Origin: Exiguobacterium sp. RIT594 | GTDB lineage: Bacteria > Bacillota > Bacilli > Exiguobacteriales > Exiguobacteriaceae | Direction of reading: 5' to 3' | Assembly (NCBI RefSeq): GCF_003339585.1 | Contig: NZ_QPKF01000002.1 | Coordinates: forward strand, 124,001-188,000 | DNA length: 64,000 nucleotides | Shown: in pieces, positions 55,926 to 64,000 of the stretch | Position numbering within the stretch: the first letter of the stretch is position 1 | Layout of the letters: every line of letters starts with the position of its first letter | The notes under the pieces: generated by a model | What the model saw: the letters and a program-made list of their open reading frames with translations, nothing else | Databases searched by the model: none | What the model was told of the DNA's origin: nothing | Program-made: the position numbers and the translations under genes

Positions 55926-56747
55926 ATGAAACGACTTGAAAACAAAGTAGCCGTCATTACCGGCTCAGCCACAGGAATCGGTCAGGCAACGGCACTCGTC
56001 TTTGCCGAACAGGGTGCGACTGTCGTCTGCGCGGACGTTGATCTTGAAAAAGCACAAGTAACGGTCGAAAAAATTAAGAAAGCCGGCGGAAACGCAGAAG
56101 CCTTTCATGTCGATGTCTCACAAGTCGACAGCGTCAAACAACTTGCCGACCATCTAGAGTCTACATATGGAACGGTCGACGTCCTGTTCAACAATGCCGG
56201 GATTGACCAACAAGGCGGGAAAGTCCATGAATATCCGATCGAACTGTTTGATCAAATCATCGCCGTCGATTTACGCGGAACATTCTTAACGAGTAAATTC
56301 GTCATTCCATTGATGCTGAAGAACGGCGGATCAATCATCAATACGTCATCGATGTCGGGACGTGCAGCCGACTTGAATCGTTCCGGCTACAATGCCGCAA
56401 AAGGCGGCATTGCCAACTTCACACGGGCGATGGCGATTGATTATGCCCGTGACGGCATCCGCGTCAACTCGCTTTCTCCAGGGACGATTGAAACACCGCT
56501 CATCGATACACTCGTCGGTGGAAAAGAAGAAGAACAAGGCAAACAGTTCCGCGACGCCAACGCCTGGATTACTCCACTCGGCCGTCTCGGAAAACCGCGT
56601 GAGATGGCGACGGTTGCTCTGTTCCTTGCGTCAGATGACAGCTCTTACGTCACCGGCGAAGACATTACGGCCGACGGCGGCATTATGGCCTATACGTGGC
56701 CGGGTGAAATGTTAATCGACGATAAATGGAAAACAGACGCGGAATAA
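55926..56747 (+). CDS. SDR-family oxidoreductase
   Basis: A 273-residue short-chain dehydrogenase/reductase of the classical type. The cofactor motif is TGSATGIGQATA (12-23), the NNAG strand is LFNNAGIDQQGG, and the catalytic residues are Ser in INTSSMSGR and the YNAAKGG pair Tyr and Lys. Asp at the end of strand 2 (VVCADVDLEKA) points to NAD rather than NADP. The C-terminal YVTGEDITADGGIMAYTWPG is typical. The ATG at 55926 has AGGAGGAG upstream; the longer open frame is unsupported. Substrate unknown. A terminator follows. Confidence 0.92.
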   Translation: MKRLENKVAVITGSATGIGQATALVFAEQGATVVCADVDLEKAQVTVEKIKKAGGNAEAFHVDVSQVDSVKQLADHLESTYGTVDVLFNNAGIDQQGGKVHEYPIELFDQIIAVDLRGTFLTSKFVIPLMLKNGGSIINTSSMSGRAADLNRSGYNAAKGGIANFTRAMAIDYARDGIRVNSLSPGTIETPLIDTLVGGKEEEQGKQFRDANAWITPLGRLGKPREMATVALFLASDDSSYVTGEDITADGGIMAYTWPGEMLIDDKWKTDAE

Positions 56748-56767
56748 ACGGCTACGGTTTTCTGTTC

Positions 56768-56803
56768 AGCACGGTTCCTACTTGTGGAGCCGTGCTTTTT
56801 TTG
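56768..56803 (+). terminator. Terminator after the SDR gene
   Basis: AGCACGGTTCC / GGAGCCGTGCT (one G-U), then T7. Confidence 0.85.
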
Positions 56804-56918
56804 TTCATTTTTGAACGGTTTGAGCCTAAGAAATTCGGTGCGCTTAAATGTTTTGGCCATTAGTTTACCTCACTGAACTACTTTTGAACGGGAAAAGTAA
56901 AACAAAGGGGGAGAATCT

Positions 56919-58076
56919 ATGCTTACAGAACCGATTACTTATTTACAGCGTTGTTTACAAATTCCAAGCACAAATCCACTCGACGGGGAAGAGAACGTGG
57001 CCGCGTACGTCTATGATTTACTGACATCACACGGAGTCAAAACCGACTGGATTGAGGTGTCACCGAAACGGGTTTGTCTCGTCGCCACGATTGAGGCCGG
57101 TGCTACTGCCGTTCACCCGAAAACGATCGGTTTCTCGGGTCACCTCGATACGGTACCGGTTAAAATCAGTGAATGGACAAAAGATCCGTTCGGCGGTGCA
57201 ATCGAAGACGGACGGATCTACGGACGCGGTGCTTCTGACATGAAGTCCGGTGTGATGGCGATGGTCAGTATGATGATCGAATTGAATCAACACGATGACT
57301 TGCCGAACCACTTGAAATTGCTGATTACATCGGATGAAGAAAACGGTATGACCGGTGCCCGTCATTTAACAGACCGTGGTGACGCCGATGATTTGGACGC
57401 TCTGTTGATTACGGAACCGACAAGCGGTTATCTCGGCTATGCGCAAAAAGGGGTTGTCGGCGTCGAAATATCGTGTACGGGTAAAAGCGCTCACAGCTCT
57501 TCGCCACAGCTCGGTCAAAACGCCATCGATGATTTGTATCGTGTGATTCGAGAAATCAAATCCGACCGGTTTACGATTACCGATCACAGCCATCCGGAGC
57601 TCGGTCCGGTCGTCGCTTCTATTACGTCGATCACAGGCGGCGAAGGACCGAACGTCATTCCGAGTCGGGCTTCCTTTTATATGGACATTCGAACGATACC
57701 GGGCTTTGGACGGGAGCAGGTCCTGCAGGCGCTCGAAGCCGTCAACCAACGGCTGTCTCAACAAGATGAGACCTTCTCGATGGAGGTGACAATCATCAAA
57801 GACATTCCTTCCTGCGAGACGGACCGTGACGATCCGTTCTTACAGATCGTCGCGGAAACGATGGAATCCATCCGGAAGCAGCCAACGCAACGTGTCGCGA
57901 TTCCTGGCGGGACAGACGGTGCCATGTTCAGTCAGGCGGCCCGGAACTTCCCGATTGCAGTGGCTTCGTTCCACGATTTTAGACTGGCGCATCAAATTGA
58001 TGAGTCGATTCCGCTGTCGGAATATGCGGAAACGATCGAATTGTGTAAGCGTCTTGCCCTGAAAACATATGTCTGA
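56919..58076 (+). CDS. M20-family deacylase (ArgE/DapE type)
   Basis: A 385-residue zinc deacylase of the ArgE/DapE group, which cleaves N-acetylornithine, succinyl-diaminopimelate or similar amides. Zinc and catalytic residues are in GFSGHLDTVPVK (His, Asp), IYGRGASDMKSGVMAM (bridging Asp), LLITSDEENGMTGA (catalytic Glu, Glu) and LITEPTSGYLGYAQKG. The dimerisation domain follows, and AIPGGTDGAMF leads to the final His in FRLAHQIDE. GGGGGAG precedes the ATG. No arginine or lysine pathway genes are near, so the true substrate is open. Confidence 0.88.
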   Translation: MLTEPITYLQRCLQIPSTNPLDGEENVAAYVYDLLTSHGVKTDWIEVSPKRVCLVATIEAGATAVHPKTIGFSGHLDTVPVKISEWTKDPFGGAIEDGRIYGRGASDMKSGVMAMVSMMIELNQHDDLPNHLKLLITSDEENGMTGARHLTDRGDADDLDALLITEPTSGYLGYAQKGVVGVEISCTGKSAHSSSPQLGQNAIDDLYRVIREIKSDRFTITDHSHPELGPVVASITSITGGEGPNVIPSRASFYMDIRTIPGFGREQVLQALEAVNQRLSQQDETFSMEVTIIKDIPSCETDRDDPFLQIVAETMESIRKQPTQRVAIPGGTDGAMFSQAARNFPIAVASFHDFRLAHQIDESIPLSEYAETIELCKRLALKTYV

Positions 58077-58077
58077 A

Positions 58078-58233
58078 AAGAGACTGACTCAAAAAGGAAT
58101 CTCTCGTCTTTTCACGCCCTTTCCTGTAGGAATTGCATGAAACAGTGATTTCTGTTTAAACGAAAAAAGGGCGGCAGAATTAGAATCTGCCACCCTTTTG
58201 TTTGTAGAGACTGACTTTTGAGTCAGCCCCTTT
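58078..58233. repeat. MITE-like intergenic repeat element
   Basis: Ends carry inverted CTGACTCAAAA sequences (58085 and, inverted, 58213-58223), and the inside has a GGCAGA/TCTGCC stem (58163-58203, terminator-like). The segment 58115-58150, read on the minus strand as TTTCATGCAATTCCTACAGG and flanking bases, nearly matches 25216-25253. No gene lies in it. Confidence 0.65.
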
Positions 58234-58590
58234 TTAAGTATAGACACCAATCAAAGCAAGGGCTTGTCCGATGTAACTTTGATCGGACGGCAGAACGTGT
58301 TTCGATTCACCGGCGAAACACCATTCGATTTGAACATGCCCAAGCCGGTCGTAAATCAATTCAAAGACAAACTCACTATTTTTAAAAGAAACGCTTCCCG
58401 GAAACCGTTCGTGTACCATCCGGAACTCACCGGCAAACCGGTCATACTCTTCAAACGACAACGTCATCTGATGAATTTTTTTAGCCTGATGCCAAACTTC
58501 GATTTTTAATACAGCCGACGCTTGATTCACTTCCGTGATGTGCCACGCCAGCGTTTCCTCATATCCTGTAAACGGGATGATATGTTTCAA
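58234..58590 (-). CDS. Hypothetical protein, 118 residues
   Basis: A small soluble protein with no family I can name. The best start is TTG at 58590, with AGAGGTGA seven bases upstream; a longer open frame to 58698 would overlap the divergent gene and lacks a site. The sequence alternates short beta-like strands (KHIIPFTGYEETLAWHI, SAVLKIEVWHQ, FVFELIYD, HVQIEWCF) and would suit a compact beta-rich fold. Its stop codon abuts the repeat element at 58078-58233. Divergent from the DUF1801 gene. Confidence 0.6.
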   Translation of the reverse strand: MKHIIPFTGYEETLAWHITEVNQASAVLKIEVWHQAKKIHQMTLSFEEYDRFAGEFRMVHERFPGSVSFKNSEFVFELIYDRLGHVQIEWCFAGESKHVLPSDQSYIGQALALIGVYT

Positions 58591-58685
58591 CGAAATCACC
58601 TCTTTTTGAATGAATGCCTGCCAGACAGGGAATGGTTTTATATCGAATCCGGTATAGTTTGTCCTCTTACGAAAGGAGACTTCCG

Positions 58686-59108
58686 ATGAGTACATCACAA
58701 AAGACGTTGCCGACAGATCAGAGTGTTGATGCCTTTTTAAGTCAGATTACACCTGTCACGAAACGAACGGACTGCGAACAGTTACGCCAGATTTTCGAAG
58801 AAATGACGGGGCAACCGGCCGTCATGTGGGGAGAAAACATCGTCGGATGCGGACATTACCATTACCGTTATGCGTCCGGTCACGAAGGCGACTCGTTTCT
58901 CGTCGGGTTTTCGCCGCGCAAGACGAATATCAGCCTTTATCTTGCGACTGGTATTGAGCGGGACCAGTACCTCGCGCGCCTCGGCAAACACACGAGCGGT
59001 AAAAGCTGCATCTCTATCACTAAATTAGCAGATGTCGACCTGCTTGTCTTAAGAGAACTGATTGTCCATTCGGTCGCTTTTCTCGAAACAACCTATCCGA
59101 AATACTAA
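58686..59108 (+). CDS. DUF1801 domain protein
   Basis: A 140-residue YdhG-like protein of the DUF1801 family (fold known, function not). Typical sequence is VDAFLSQITPVTKRTDCEQLRQIFEEMTG at the start, AVMWGENIVGCGHYHYRY with the conserved Gly-x-Gly-x-Tyr, and GDSFLVGFSPRKTNISLYL. The C-terminal part, GKHTSGKSCISITKLADVDL, is also family-like. The ATG at 58686 follows AAAGGAGA. Monocistronic, divergent from the small hypothetical gene. Confidence 0.85.
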   Translation: MSTSQKTLPTDQSVDAFLSQITPVTKRTDCEQLRQIFEEMTGQPAVMWGENIVGCGHYHYRYASGHEGDSFLVGFSPRKTNISLYLATGIERDQYLARLGKHTSGKSCISITKLADVDLLVLRELIVHSVAFLETTYPKY

Positions 59109-59116
59109 GCTCCCCA

Positions 59117-59163
59117 AAAAAACGTCCCTGCTTCCGCTGATTTAGCGAAAGAAAGGACGTTTC
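59117..59163 (-). terminator. Terminator after the MFS gene
   Basis: On the minus strand AAACGTCC / GGGACGTTT flanks an inner TTCGCT / AGCGGA stem, then T7. Confidence 0.65.
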
Positions 59164-59178
59164 GTTTACTGTTTCAAT

Positions 59179-60417
59179 TTAATGCCCGCTATCTGCTGTA
59201 TCGATGTGACGAATGTGTTTGAGATTGACCCCGATGATGACAACAGACAGTAAGACGAACGCGCTACCGACATAAAACGGCAGGTTGGCATTATAGATTT
59301 CAGCCAATTTACCGGCCATGAATGGCGCGATGGCTGCCCCGAGAAAACGTAAGAAACTGTATGCAGCGGATGCCGTCGAACGTTCGACCGGTGCTGCATC
59401 CATGACGGCCGTCGTAATCAAGGTGTTGTTATTCCCGAGTACTGCCCCGGCAAGAATGACACAGACGATGACGACAGCTGGTGTTTCGGTAAAGATCCCC
59501 ATTAACAACAACAGGACGGCGAACAAGAGAAGCATCAGTACCATTGCTTTGATTGTTCCGAGCCATTGTTTTAATTTTGGTGCGGTTAACACGGATGTCA
59601 ACGCAAGCAACATTCCCCAACCGAGGAAGACGAAGCCGAGTCCTTTTGCCGGGAGCTTCATGACGAACGGCGCATAGGCCATGATCGTGAAGAATCCGAC
59701 ATTATACAAGGCGGCGACGATACCGAGCGTCAGTAAAGACCGGTGTTTCATTGCCTGGAACGGCGCAATCAACGAAATCTTTTTCGCCGGTGTTGCGGTT
59801 GCGACTGGTTTCGGCATCAGGAATAATAACACGAGAAACGCGATGACCATGATCGTCGCAACACCCATAAAAGGTGCACGCCATGTGATTGAACCAAGTG
59901 TTCCACCGAGCAATGGACCGATTGAAATCCCGAGACCGACTGCCGCTTCATATAAGATGATTGCTTTCGCTGTTCCGCCGGATGACAAGGAGACAATCGC
60001 TGCGAGTGCTGTCGCGACGAACAGTGCATTTCCGAGTCCCCAGCCGCCGCGTAACGCGACGAGTGTCCAGATGCTGTCAGCTTGTGACGCAAAACCGGCA
60101 ACGGTTGCAATGACGGCAATCCCGAGCATCAATGTTCCTTTTTGACCGATCCGTGAAGAAATTGCGCCGGTGATCAGCATCGCAAACGCCATGACGGCGT
60201 TGTAGCTTGTAAATAAGAGTGTCACTTCACTTTTCGATGCTTCGAGGTTTTCGGCAATCGTCGGTAAAACCGGATTGACGAGCCCCATCCCCATGAATGC
60301 CGTAATACTGGCAAAGAATACCGCCCAAACAGCAATCGGTTGATGCAGTAAACCATGCTTGCTTTCCGATAAAACTGTTTCAGGCGCAAGTGTCGTTGTT
60401 TTTTCCGCAAGAGCCAT
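59179..60417 (-). CDS. MFS drug:H+ antiporter-like transporter
   Basis: A 412-residue major facilitator of the DHA1 (12-helix multidrug) type. Visible are SITAFMGMGLVNPVLPTIAENL in helix 1, the loop-2/3 motif GAISSRIGQKGTLMLG, the Arg of helix 4 in LVALRGGWGLGNAL and antiporter motif C in AAVGLGISIGPLLGGTLG. The likely role is efflux of drugs or toxic metabolites. It follows the CBS gene by 15 bases, with AAGGA in the gap, and the pair is divergent from a MarR regulator that probably controls it. Confidence 0.88.
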   Translation of the reverse strand: MALAEKTTTLAPETVLSESKHGLLHQPIAVWAVFFASITAFMGMGLVNPVLPTIAENLEASKSEVTLLFTSYNAVMAFAMLITGAISSRIGQKGTLMLGIAVIATVAGFASQADSIWTLVALRGGWGLGNALFVATALAAIVSLSSGGTAKAIILYEAAVGLGISIGPLLGGTLGSITWRAPFMGVATIMVIAFLVLLFLMPKPVATATPAKKISLIAPFQAMKHRSLLTLGIVAALYNVGFFTIMAYAPFVMKLPAKGLGFVFLGWGMLLALTSVLTAPKLKQWLGTIKAMVLMLLLFAVLLLLMGIFTETPAVVIVCVILAGAVLGNNNTLITTAVMDAAPVERSTASAAYSFLRFLGAAIAPFMAGKLAEIYNANLPFYVGSAFVLLSVVIIGVNLKHIRHIDTADSGH

Positions 60418-60432
60418 ATAAATCCTTCTTTC

Positions 60433-60888
60433 TTAAATAAACTGTTTAAACGAATGACGGATGACGTCACCGCGACTGATGATTCCGACGAGCTTGCCGT
60501 CTTTTAGAATCGGTAATTTTTTAATTCGTTTTGAACCGAGTGTCGCTGCAATTTCTTCCATCTCGGTTTCTGTCGTCGCTGTCACGACCTTCCGGCGTGC
60601 CATGTCCATGACAGGACGTGTCAGGATGTGACGGACGCGCTCTTCATAGTTTTCATCATCGCCTTTGACGACATCGACATATAAAAACGTATCGACAATG
60701 ATGTCTTTATGTTTGCCGATGGCCCGCATGATATCGCCGTCACTGATATAGCCGACGACTTCCTTCTCTCCGTTGACGACCGGAACCCCACTGATACCGG
60801 ATGTAATAAAACGTTCTACTACCGTCCGGATCGTATCCTGTTCATTGACCGTAATGACGGTTTCTTTCATCGATTGATAAGCTTTCAT
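60433..60888 (-). CDS. Tandem CBS-domain protein
   Basis: A 151-residue protein made only of two CBS domains, which bind adenosine nucleotides such as AMP, ATP or SAM. The two repeats begin near TVNEQDTIRTVVERFITSGISGVPVVNGEKEVVGYISDGDIM and VVTATTETEMEEIAATLGSKRIKKLPIL, ending in GKLVGIISRGDVIRH. No catalytic domain is attached. AAGGAGA precedes the ATG. It is the first gene of an operon with the MFS transporter; a regulatory role for that transporter is possible but only inferred. Confidence 0.92.
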   Translation of the reverse strand: MKAYQSMKETVITVNEQDTIRTVVERFITSGISGVPVVNGEKEVVGYISDGDIMRAIGKHKDIIVDTFLYVDVVKGDDENYEERVRHILTRPVMDMARRKVVTATTETEMEEIAATLGSKRIKKLPILKDGKLVGIISRGDVIRHSFKQFI

Positions 60889-60947
60889 CAGAATTCTCCT
60901 TCATCAGACGCTGTAATATAAAATAAGTTCATACCAACAAGTTTCAC

Positions 60948-60984
60948 GATACAATTAAATAACATTTATGATTGTATAATACAA
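60948..60984. promoter_or_regulatory. Divergent control region with MarR-type palindrome
   Basis: TTGTAT-A-ATACAA (60972-60984) covers a TATAAT box, and a half-site ATACAAT (60949-60956 region) lies upstream of it. The position between the divergent CBS/MFS operon and marR suits a shared operator. Confidence 0.5.
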
Positions 60985-61075
60985 CTATAACCCTGTCAAG
61001 AAGCCTGCCTTTGATTGACAGAGGACAGCCCGTGCGTAATGATGAGGGCAATGAATGCTAATGAGAGGTGACAAT

Positions 61076-61498
61076 ATGTCGAATCAATCCCTGGAAACAA
61101 TCGAACTGGAACTGGCGATTCTTATTCGTCGTTTGACGACGGCAACGGCCGATAATCGGAACCTGGACCGTGCTTCCTATTTACTCTTGCGCCAGTTATC
61201 CGACTCCGGTCAAGTCGGTGTCAAAACCCTTGCCCGAGAGTTGCAACTCGACGTCTCGACCGTCAGCCGGCAAGCGGCTGCGCTCGATCAGAAAAAATTA
61301 GTCGAAAAAATAAAAGACCCGACAGACGGCCGGGCCTTCTTTTACAACATCACAGATTACGGTCAACAAGAGCTCGAAATTTACCGGACAGCCCGTTTAA
61401 CAAGCATCGAACGGTTATTACATGACTGGCCGGATGAAGATGCCGAATCGTTCGGTCGGTTGCTGAAACAGTTTAATCAGGCATTACGGGAACGGTGA
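61076..61498 (+). CDS. MarR-family transcriptional regulator
   Basis: A 140-residue MarR-type winged-helix protein. The helix-turn-helix is VGVKTLARELQLDVSTVSRQAAALDQ and the wing DPTDGRAFFYNITDYG keeps the conserved Asp-x-Arg. The N- and C-terminal helices form the dimer interface. The ATG at 61076 follows AGAGGTGA. It is divergent from the CBS/MFS operon, the common arrangement for MarR proteins that repress an efflux pump and themselves. The ligand is not known; no cysteine is visible in the sensor region. Confidence 0.9.
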   Translation: MSNQSLETIELELAILIRRLTTATADNRNLDRASYLLLRQLSDSGQVGVKTLARELQLDVSTVSRQAAALDQKKLVEKIKDPTDGRAFFYNITDYGQQELEIYRTARLTSIERLLHDWPDEDAESFGRLLKQFNQALRER

Positions 61499-61524
61499 GT
61501 TTCTGAAAATACGAAATATCAGTC

Positions 61525-61563
61525 TAAAAAGAGGATGGATGCAAAATTCCGCTCTCTTTTTTT
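61525..61563 (+). terminator. Weak terminator-like hairpin
   Basis: AAAAAGAG-GATGGA pairs imperfectly with TTCCGCTCTCTTTTT; a T run follows. Confidence 0.45.
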
Positions 61564-61588
61564 GTCCTTCATTAGATACGACTTCCAG

Positions 61589-62521
61589 TTAACCGATTGT
61601 CACCTTTTGCTGAATCCGCTCAATCTGCTCCGGTGTCGTCCGACAACATCCGCCGATTAACCGGGCACCTGCGGCATACCATTCCGGAGCAATGTCTTCG
61701 AAAGCCGTACACACTGTTTCACCGGACCAGGTCTTGCTGACCGGATCATACTGCTCACCGGAATTCGGATAGACGATAATCGGTACATCGGTCAGTTGTT
61801 TTAATGTCATGATGAACTCTGTCGCAATCGATGCCGGAAAACAGTTCGCGCCGATCGCCGCCAGTTGCGGATGATCTCCTAACGCTTCGATACATTCACT
61901 CAACGGTGTTCCTTCACTGATGTGTGTTGCGTCACGCAGGGAAAAGGCAAGCCAGGCCGATTGTTCCGGAAACTCCTCGAGCAGCCGGAACAGCACTTTC
62001 GCTTCCTGCAAGGAGGGAATCGTCTCAAATGCCAACACGTCCGCCCCTGCCGCGATTAACGCTTCCAGACGAGGACGGTGGAAAGCTTCAAGTTGCGCAT
62101 CGTCGACTCCGTAATGACCGATGTATTCGGATCCGTCCGAGAGATAGGCACCGTAAGGACCAATCGATCCCGCAATCAAAGCGTGATCCGCTGCCGGTCC
62201 GGTTTCCGCACGCGCCTGCTGTGCCAGATAGACCGTTTGTTTCATCAGTTCGATCGCTTCCTCTTCTTTAATCCCCCGGCTGCTGAAGCCGGCGACACTC
62301 GCTTGGTAGCTGGACGTGATGGCGCAATCCGCCCCGATTTTAAAATAATCCGCATGGACGCGGTGAATCTGTTCCGGTTCTTCAAGCAGTACCCGGGCCG
62401 ACCAAAGCGGATCATCGAGATTTCTCCCATGGCGTTCAAGTTCCGTCGCCAGTGCTCCGTCCAATAAAATATAGGGTTTTTCTTTTAACAGTCGTTCAAC
62501 TGGATTGTTGTTCTTTGACAT
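61589..62521 (-). CDS. mmuM: Homocysteine S-methyltransferase
   Basis: A 310-residue zinc methyltransferase that moves a methyl group from S-methylmethionine to homocysteine, giving two methionines. The zinc ligands are the cysteine in [10 protein letters not shown] and the pair in [13 protein letters not shown]. The N-terminal [17 protein letters not shown] is typical. I choose the ATG at 62521, eight bases after GGAG. The start lies 26 bases inside the end of the upstream permease gene, so the two are translationally linked, as in other mmuPM operons. Confidence 0.93.
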   Translation of the reverse strand: MSKNNNPVERLLKEKPYILLDGALATELERHGRNLDDPLWSARVLLEEPEQIHRVHADYFKIGADCAITSSYQASVAGFSSRGIKEEEAIELMKQTVYLAQQARAETGPAADHALIAGSIGPYGAYLSDGSEYIGHYGVDDAQLEAFHRPRLEALIAAGADVLAFETIPSLQEAKVLFRLLEEFPEQSAWLAFSLRDATHISEGTPLSECIEALGDHPQLAAIGANCFPASIATEFIMTLKQLTDVPIIVYPNSGEQYDPVSKTWSGETVCTAFEDIAPEWYAAGARLIGGCCRTTPEQIERIQQKVTIG

Positions 62522-63896
62522 CTTCCACACTCCGTTTCCATGATGTTTTCGTCAGATGATGAACAATATAACAGACCGCAATAAACGGAACCCCGAAATA
62601 GAGGGCGACCCGTTGCGTCGGATCAAAGGCGATTCCGATCAATGAAGCCAAACACATTAAAAACGACAGAATCGGTACAACCGGATACCAGGGTGTCCGG
62701 TAAACCAAATCGTTTAGATCATGCCCCTCTTGCAGATAACGCTTACGGAACATGAACTGTGAGGCGCTGATGCTCATCCAGACAACGACGACTGCCAGTC
62801 CCGAGATCGAGACGAGCGCAATGTAGACGGAACCCGGTGCATAGACGCTGGAGAACAGGGCAAGCAGACCGCCGAGCATACTGAAGAGAACGGCACGTGT
62901 CGGCACTCCGCTCGCATTTAATTTAGAAAAGAACGGCGTAATCATCCGTTGATCGGATAAAGACCAAAGCATCCGTGATGCGGCGTACAGACCGGAGTTC
63001 GCTGCCGATAAAATCGCGGTCAGGATGACGAAGTTCATGATGTCTGCTGCAAACGGAAGACCGATCCGTTCAAACACAGCAACGAATGGACTTTCAAGCA
63101 CTCCTTTTGAATCGTTTGGTAACAGAATTGCGAGCACAATGATCGTCCCGACAAAAAATAAGACGAGCCGGAAGACGGTCGTTCGAATGGCGAGCGGAAC
63201 CGTCCGTTTCGGATCGACCGCCTCACCTGCTGCAATCCCGATTAACTCTGTTCCGGAATAGGCAAAGTTAACGGCGAGCATCGTCATCAAGATGGCGAAC
63301 GCTCCGTTCGGAAACAGGCCCCCCTCCGTCAACGGAGCGAGAAGCGGTGCTTGTGAGCCATCCGCAAGGGGCAAGAACCCGACGATTGCTGCTGTTCCTA
63401 AGACGATGAACACTAAAATCGTCAGCACCTTGACGGCAGAAAACCAAAATTCAACTTCCGCGAACAAGCGGACCGTCAAGACATTGATGCCTAAAATCAT
63501 GACGACGAATAAAGCACTGAACAGCCAGACCGGAACATCCGGAAACCAGCGTTGCATCAATAAACCGGCTGCCGTAAATTCGGAACCGAGCGCGACCGTC
63601 CACGTCAGCCAGTAAAGCCAGGCGACGGTATAGCCTGTTCCGGATCCAATATATTTTGTGGCGTAGCTGTGAAAGGCACCCGTCTCCGGCATATGTACCG
63701 CCAGCTCCCCTAGACAGAGCATGACAAGATATACGGCCAGCGCTCCGACCAAGTACGATAAAATCGTTCCGACCCGTCCTGTCTGCTCGAGCGTATACCC
63801 TGTACTTAAAAATAATCCGGTCCCGATGACACCGCCGAGTGACAACATGACGATATGCCGGGATTCCATTTTCCGACGAAACGTTCCTTCTTTCAT
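62496..63896 (-). CDS. mmuP: Amino acid permease, probable S-methylmethionine importer
   Basis: A 466-residue APC-superfamily permease with 12 helices, of the AAT group. Marks are [21 protein letters not shown] (substrate loop of helix 1), [43 protein letters not shown] (helix 6 unwound region) and RTAVLF-type loop 8. Overlap with mmuM identifies the cargo as S-methylmethionine with fair confidence. GGAGGAG precedes the ATG. The leader contains a terminator-like hairpin cut off by the window edge, so attenuation or riboswitch control is possible. Confidence 0.88.
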   Translation of the reverse strand: MKEGTFRRKMESRHIVMLSLGGVIGTGLFLSTGYTLEQTGRVGTILSYLVGALAVYLVMLCLGELAVHMPETGAFHSYATKYIGSGTGYTVAWLYWLTWTVALGSEFTAAGLLMQRWFPDVPVWLFSALFVVMILGINVLTVRLFAEVEFWFSAVKVLTILVFIVLGTAAIVGFLPLADGSQAPLLAPLTEGGLFPNGAFAILMTMLAVNFAYSGTELIGIAAGEAVDPKRTVPLAIRTTVFRLVLFFVGTIIVLAILLPNDSKGVLESPFVAVFERIGLPFAADIMNFVILTAILSAANSGLYAASRMLWSLSDQRMITPFFSKLNASGVPTRAVLFSMLGGLLALFSSVYAPGSVYIALVSISGLAVVVVWMSISASQFMFRKRYLQEGHDLNDLVYRTPWYPVVPILSFLMCLASLIGIAFDPTQRVALYFGVPFIAVCYIVHHLTKTSWKRSVEDVKEQQSS

Positions 63897-63932
63897 TACT
63901 CCTCCACACTCCTCTTTTTCTCGTTAAACTAA

Positions 63933-63963
63933 AAAAACGCACCCACATACATGGGTGCGTCGG
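63933..63963 (-). terminator. Terminator-like hairpin in the mmuP leader
   Basis: On the minus strand ACGCACCCA / TGGGTGCGT, then T7, about 40 bases before the mmuP start codon. It may be a regulated terminator; the sequence further upstream lies outside the window. Confidence 0.8.
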
Positions 63964-64000
63964 TCGACAATCAAAGGAAGCTTATCGATCGGGTACAACA

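Noticed and set aside
59318-60145. Long open frames opposite the MFS transporter
   Set aside because: Membrane genes rich in certain codons leave long antisense frames; no start signals or family sequence.
63964-64000. T-box upstream of mmuP
   Set aside because: The TGGNACC core is not present in the visible leader.

Overview
The window reads as chromosomal DNA of a low-to-mid GC Gram-positive bacterium of the order Bacillales; the gene set (YczE, YjlB, DUF817, DUF975 and DUF3817 proteins, S-box and L-box riboswitches, strong AGGAGG ribosome binding sites, GTG/TTG starts) looks most like Exiguobacterium, but genus is inferred from memory of protein families, not from a search. I see no rRNA, tRNA, CRISPR array, intact insertion sequence or prophage. 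Genes are packed in short operons separated by clear stem-loop terminators.

Region by region. 0-8.5 kb: DUF2231 membrane protein, DEAD-box RNA helicase with an unusual leader full of DnaA boxes, a quinone-type ring-cleaving dioxygenase under a MhqR-like operator, a cold shock protein with a long leader, secreted InhA metalloprotease, and an HD-GYP c-di-GMP phosphodiesterase. 8.5-18 kb: secreted thermolysin-like protease, membrane and oxidoreductase genes, a beta-helix (pectate-lyase-like) protein, and a DUF1028/YfcC pair. 18-21.5 kb: detoxification genes (quinol monooxygenase, cupin, two aldo-keto reductases, OsmC). 21.5-25.5 kb: an A+T-richer stretch holding a PLD nuclease-helicase-DUF3427 protein that ends tail-to-tail over a NUDIX gene, then a large inverted repeat and four perfect DnaA boxes; this is the most accessory-looking part. 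25.5-34.5 kb: RlmI-like methyltransferase, MDR reductase, PepT, a prohibitin with a previously hidden 34-residue membrane protein, an ABC-F protein, NUDIX, and a PhoX-like phosphatase. 34.5-37.4 kb: a SAM-riboswitch operon joining a flavin monooxygenase to an ATP-grasp ligase. 37-46 kb: membrane proteins, a MarR regulator with two tandem nitroreductases, a FAD protein and DbpA. 46-58 kb: RlmN, an ABC-2 exporter, HmoA-like monooxygenase, a lysine-riboswitch NhaC transporter, htpG under a CIRCE operator, and metabolic enzymes. 58-64 kb: a second copy of the dispersed repeat, a MarR/CBS/MFS cluster, and the mmuPM methionine salvage operon.

Shared themes are regulation by RNA and palindromic operators, redox/electrophile defence, and methionine/SAM-linked sulfur metabolism (S-box operon and mmuPM). 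The best leads for something undescribed are the S-box monooxygenase/ATP-grasp operon, the PLD-helicase-DUF3427/NUDIX pair, and the two clusters of perfect DnaA boxes far from any dnaA gene.
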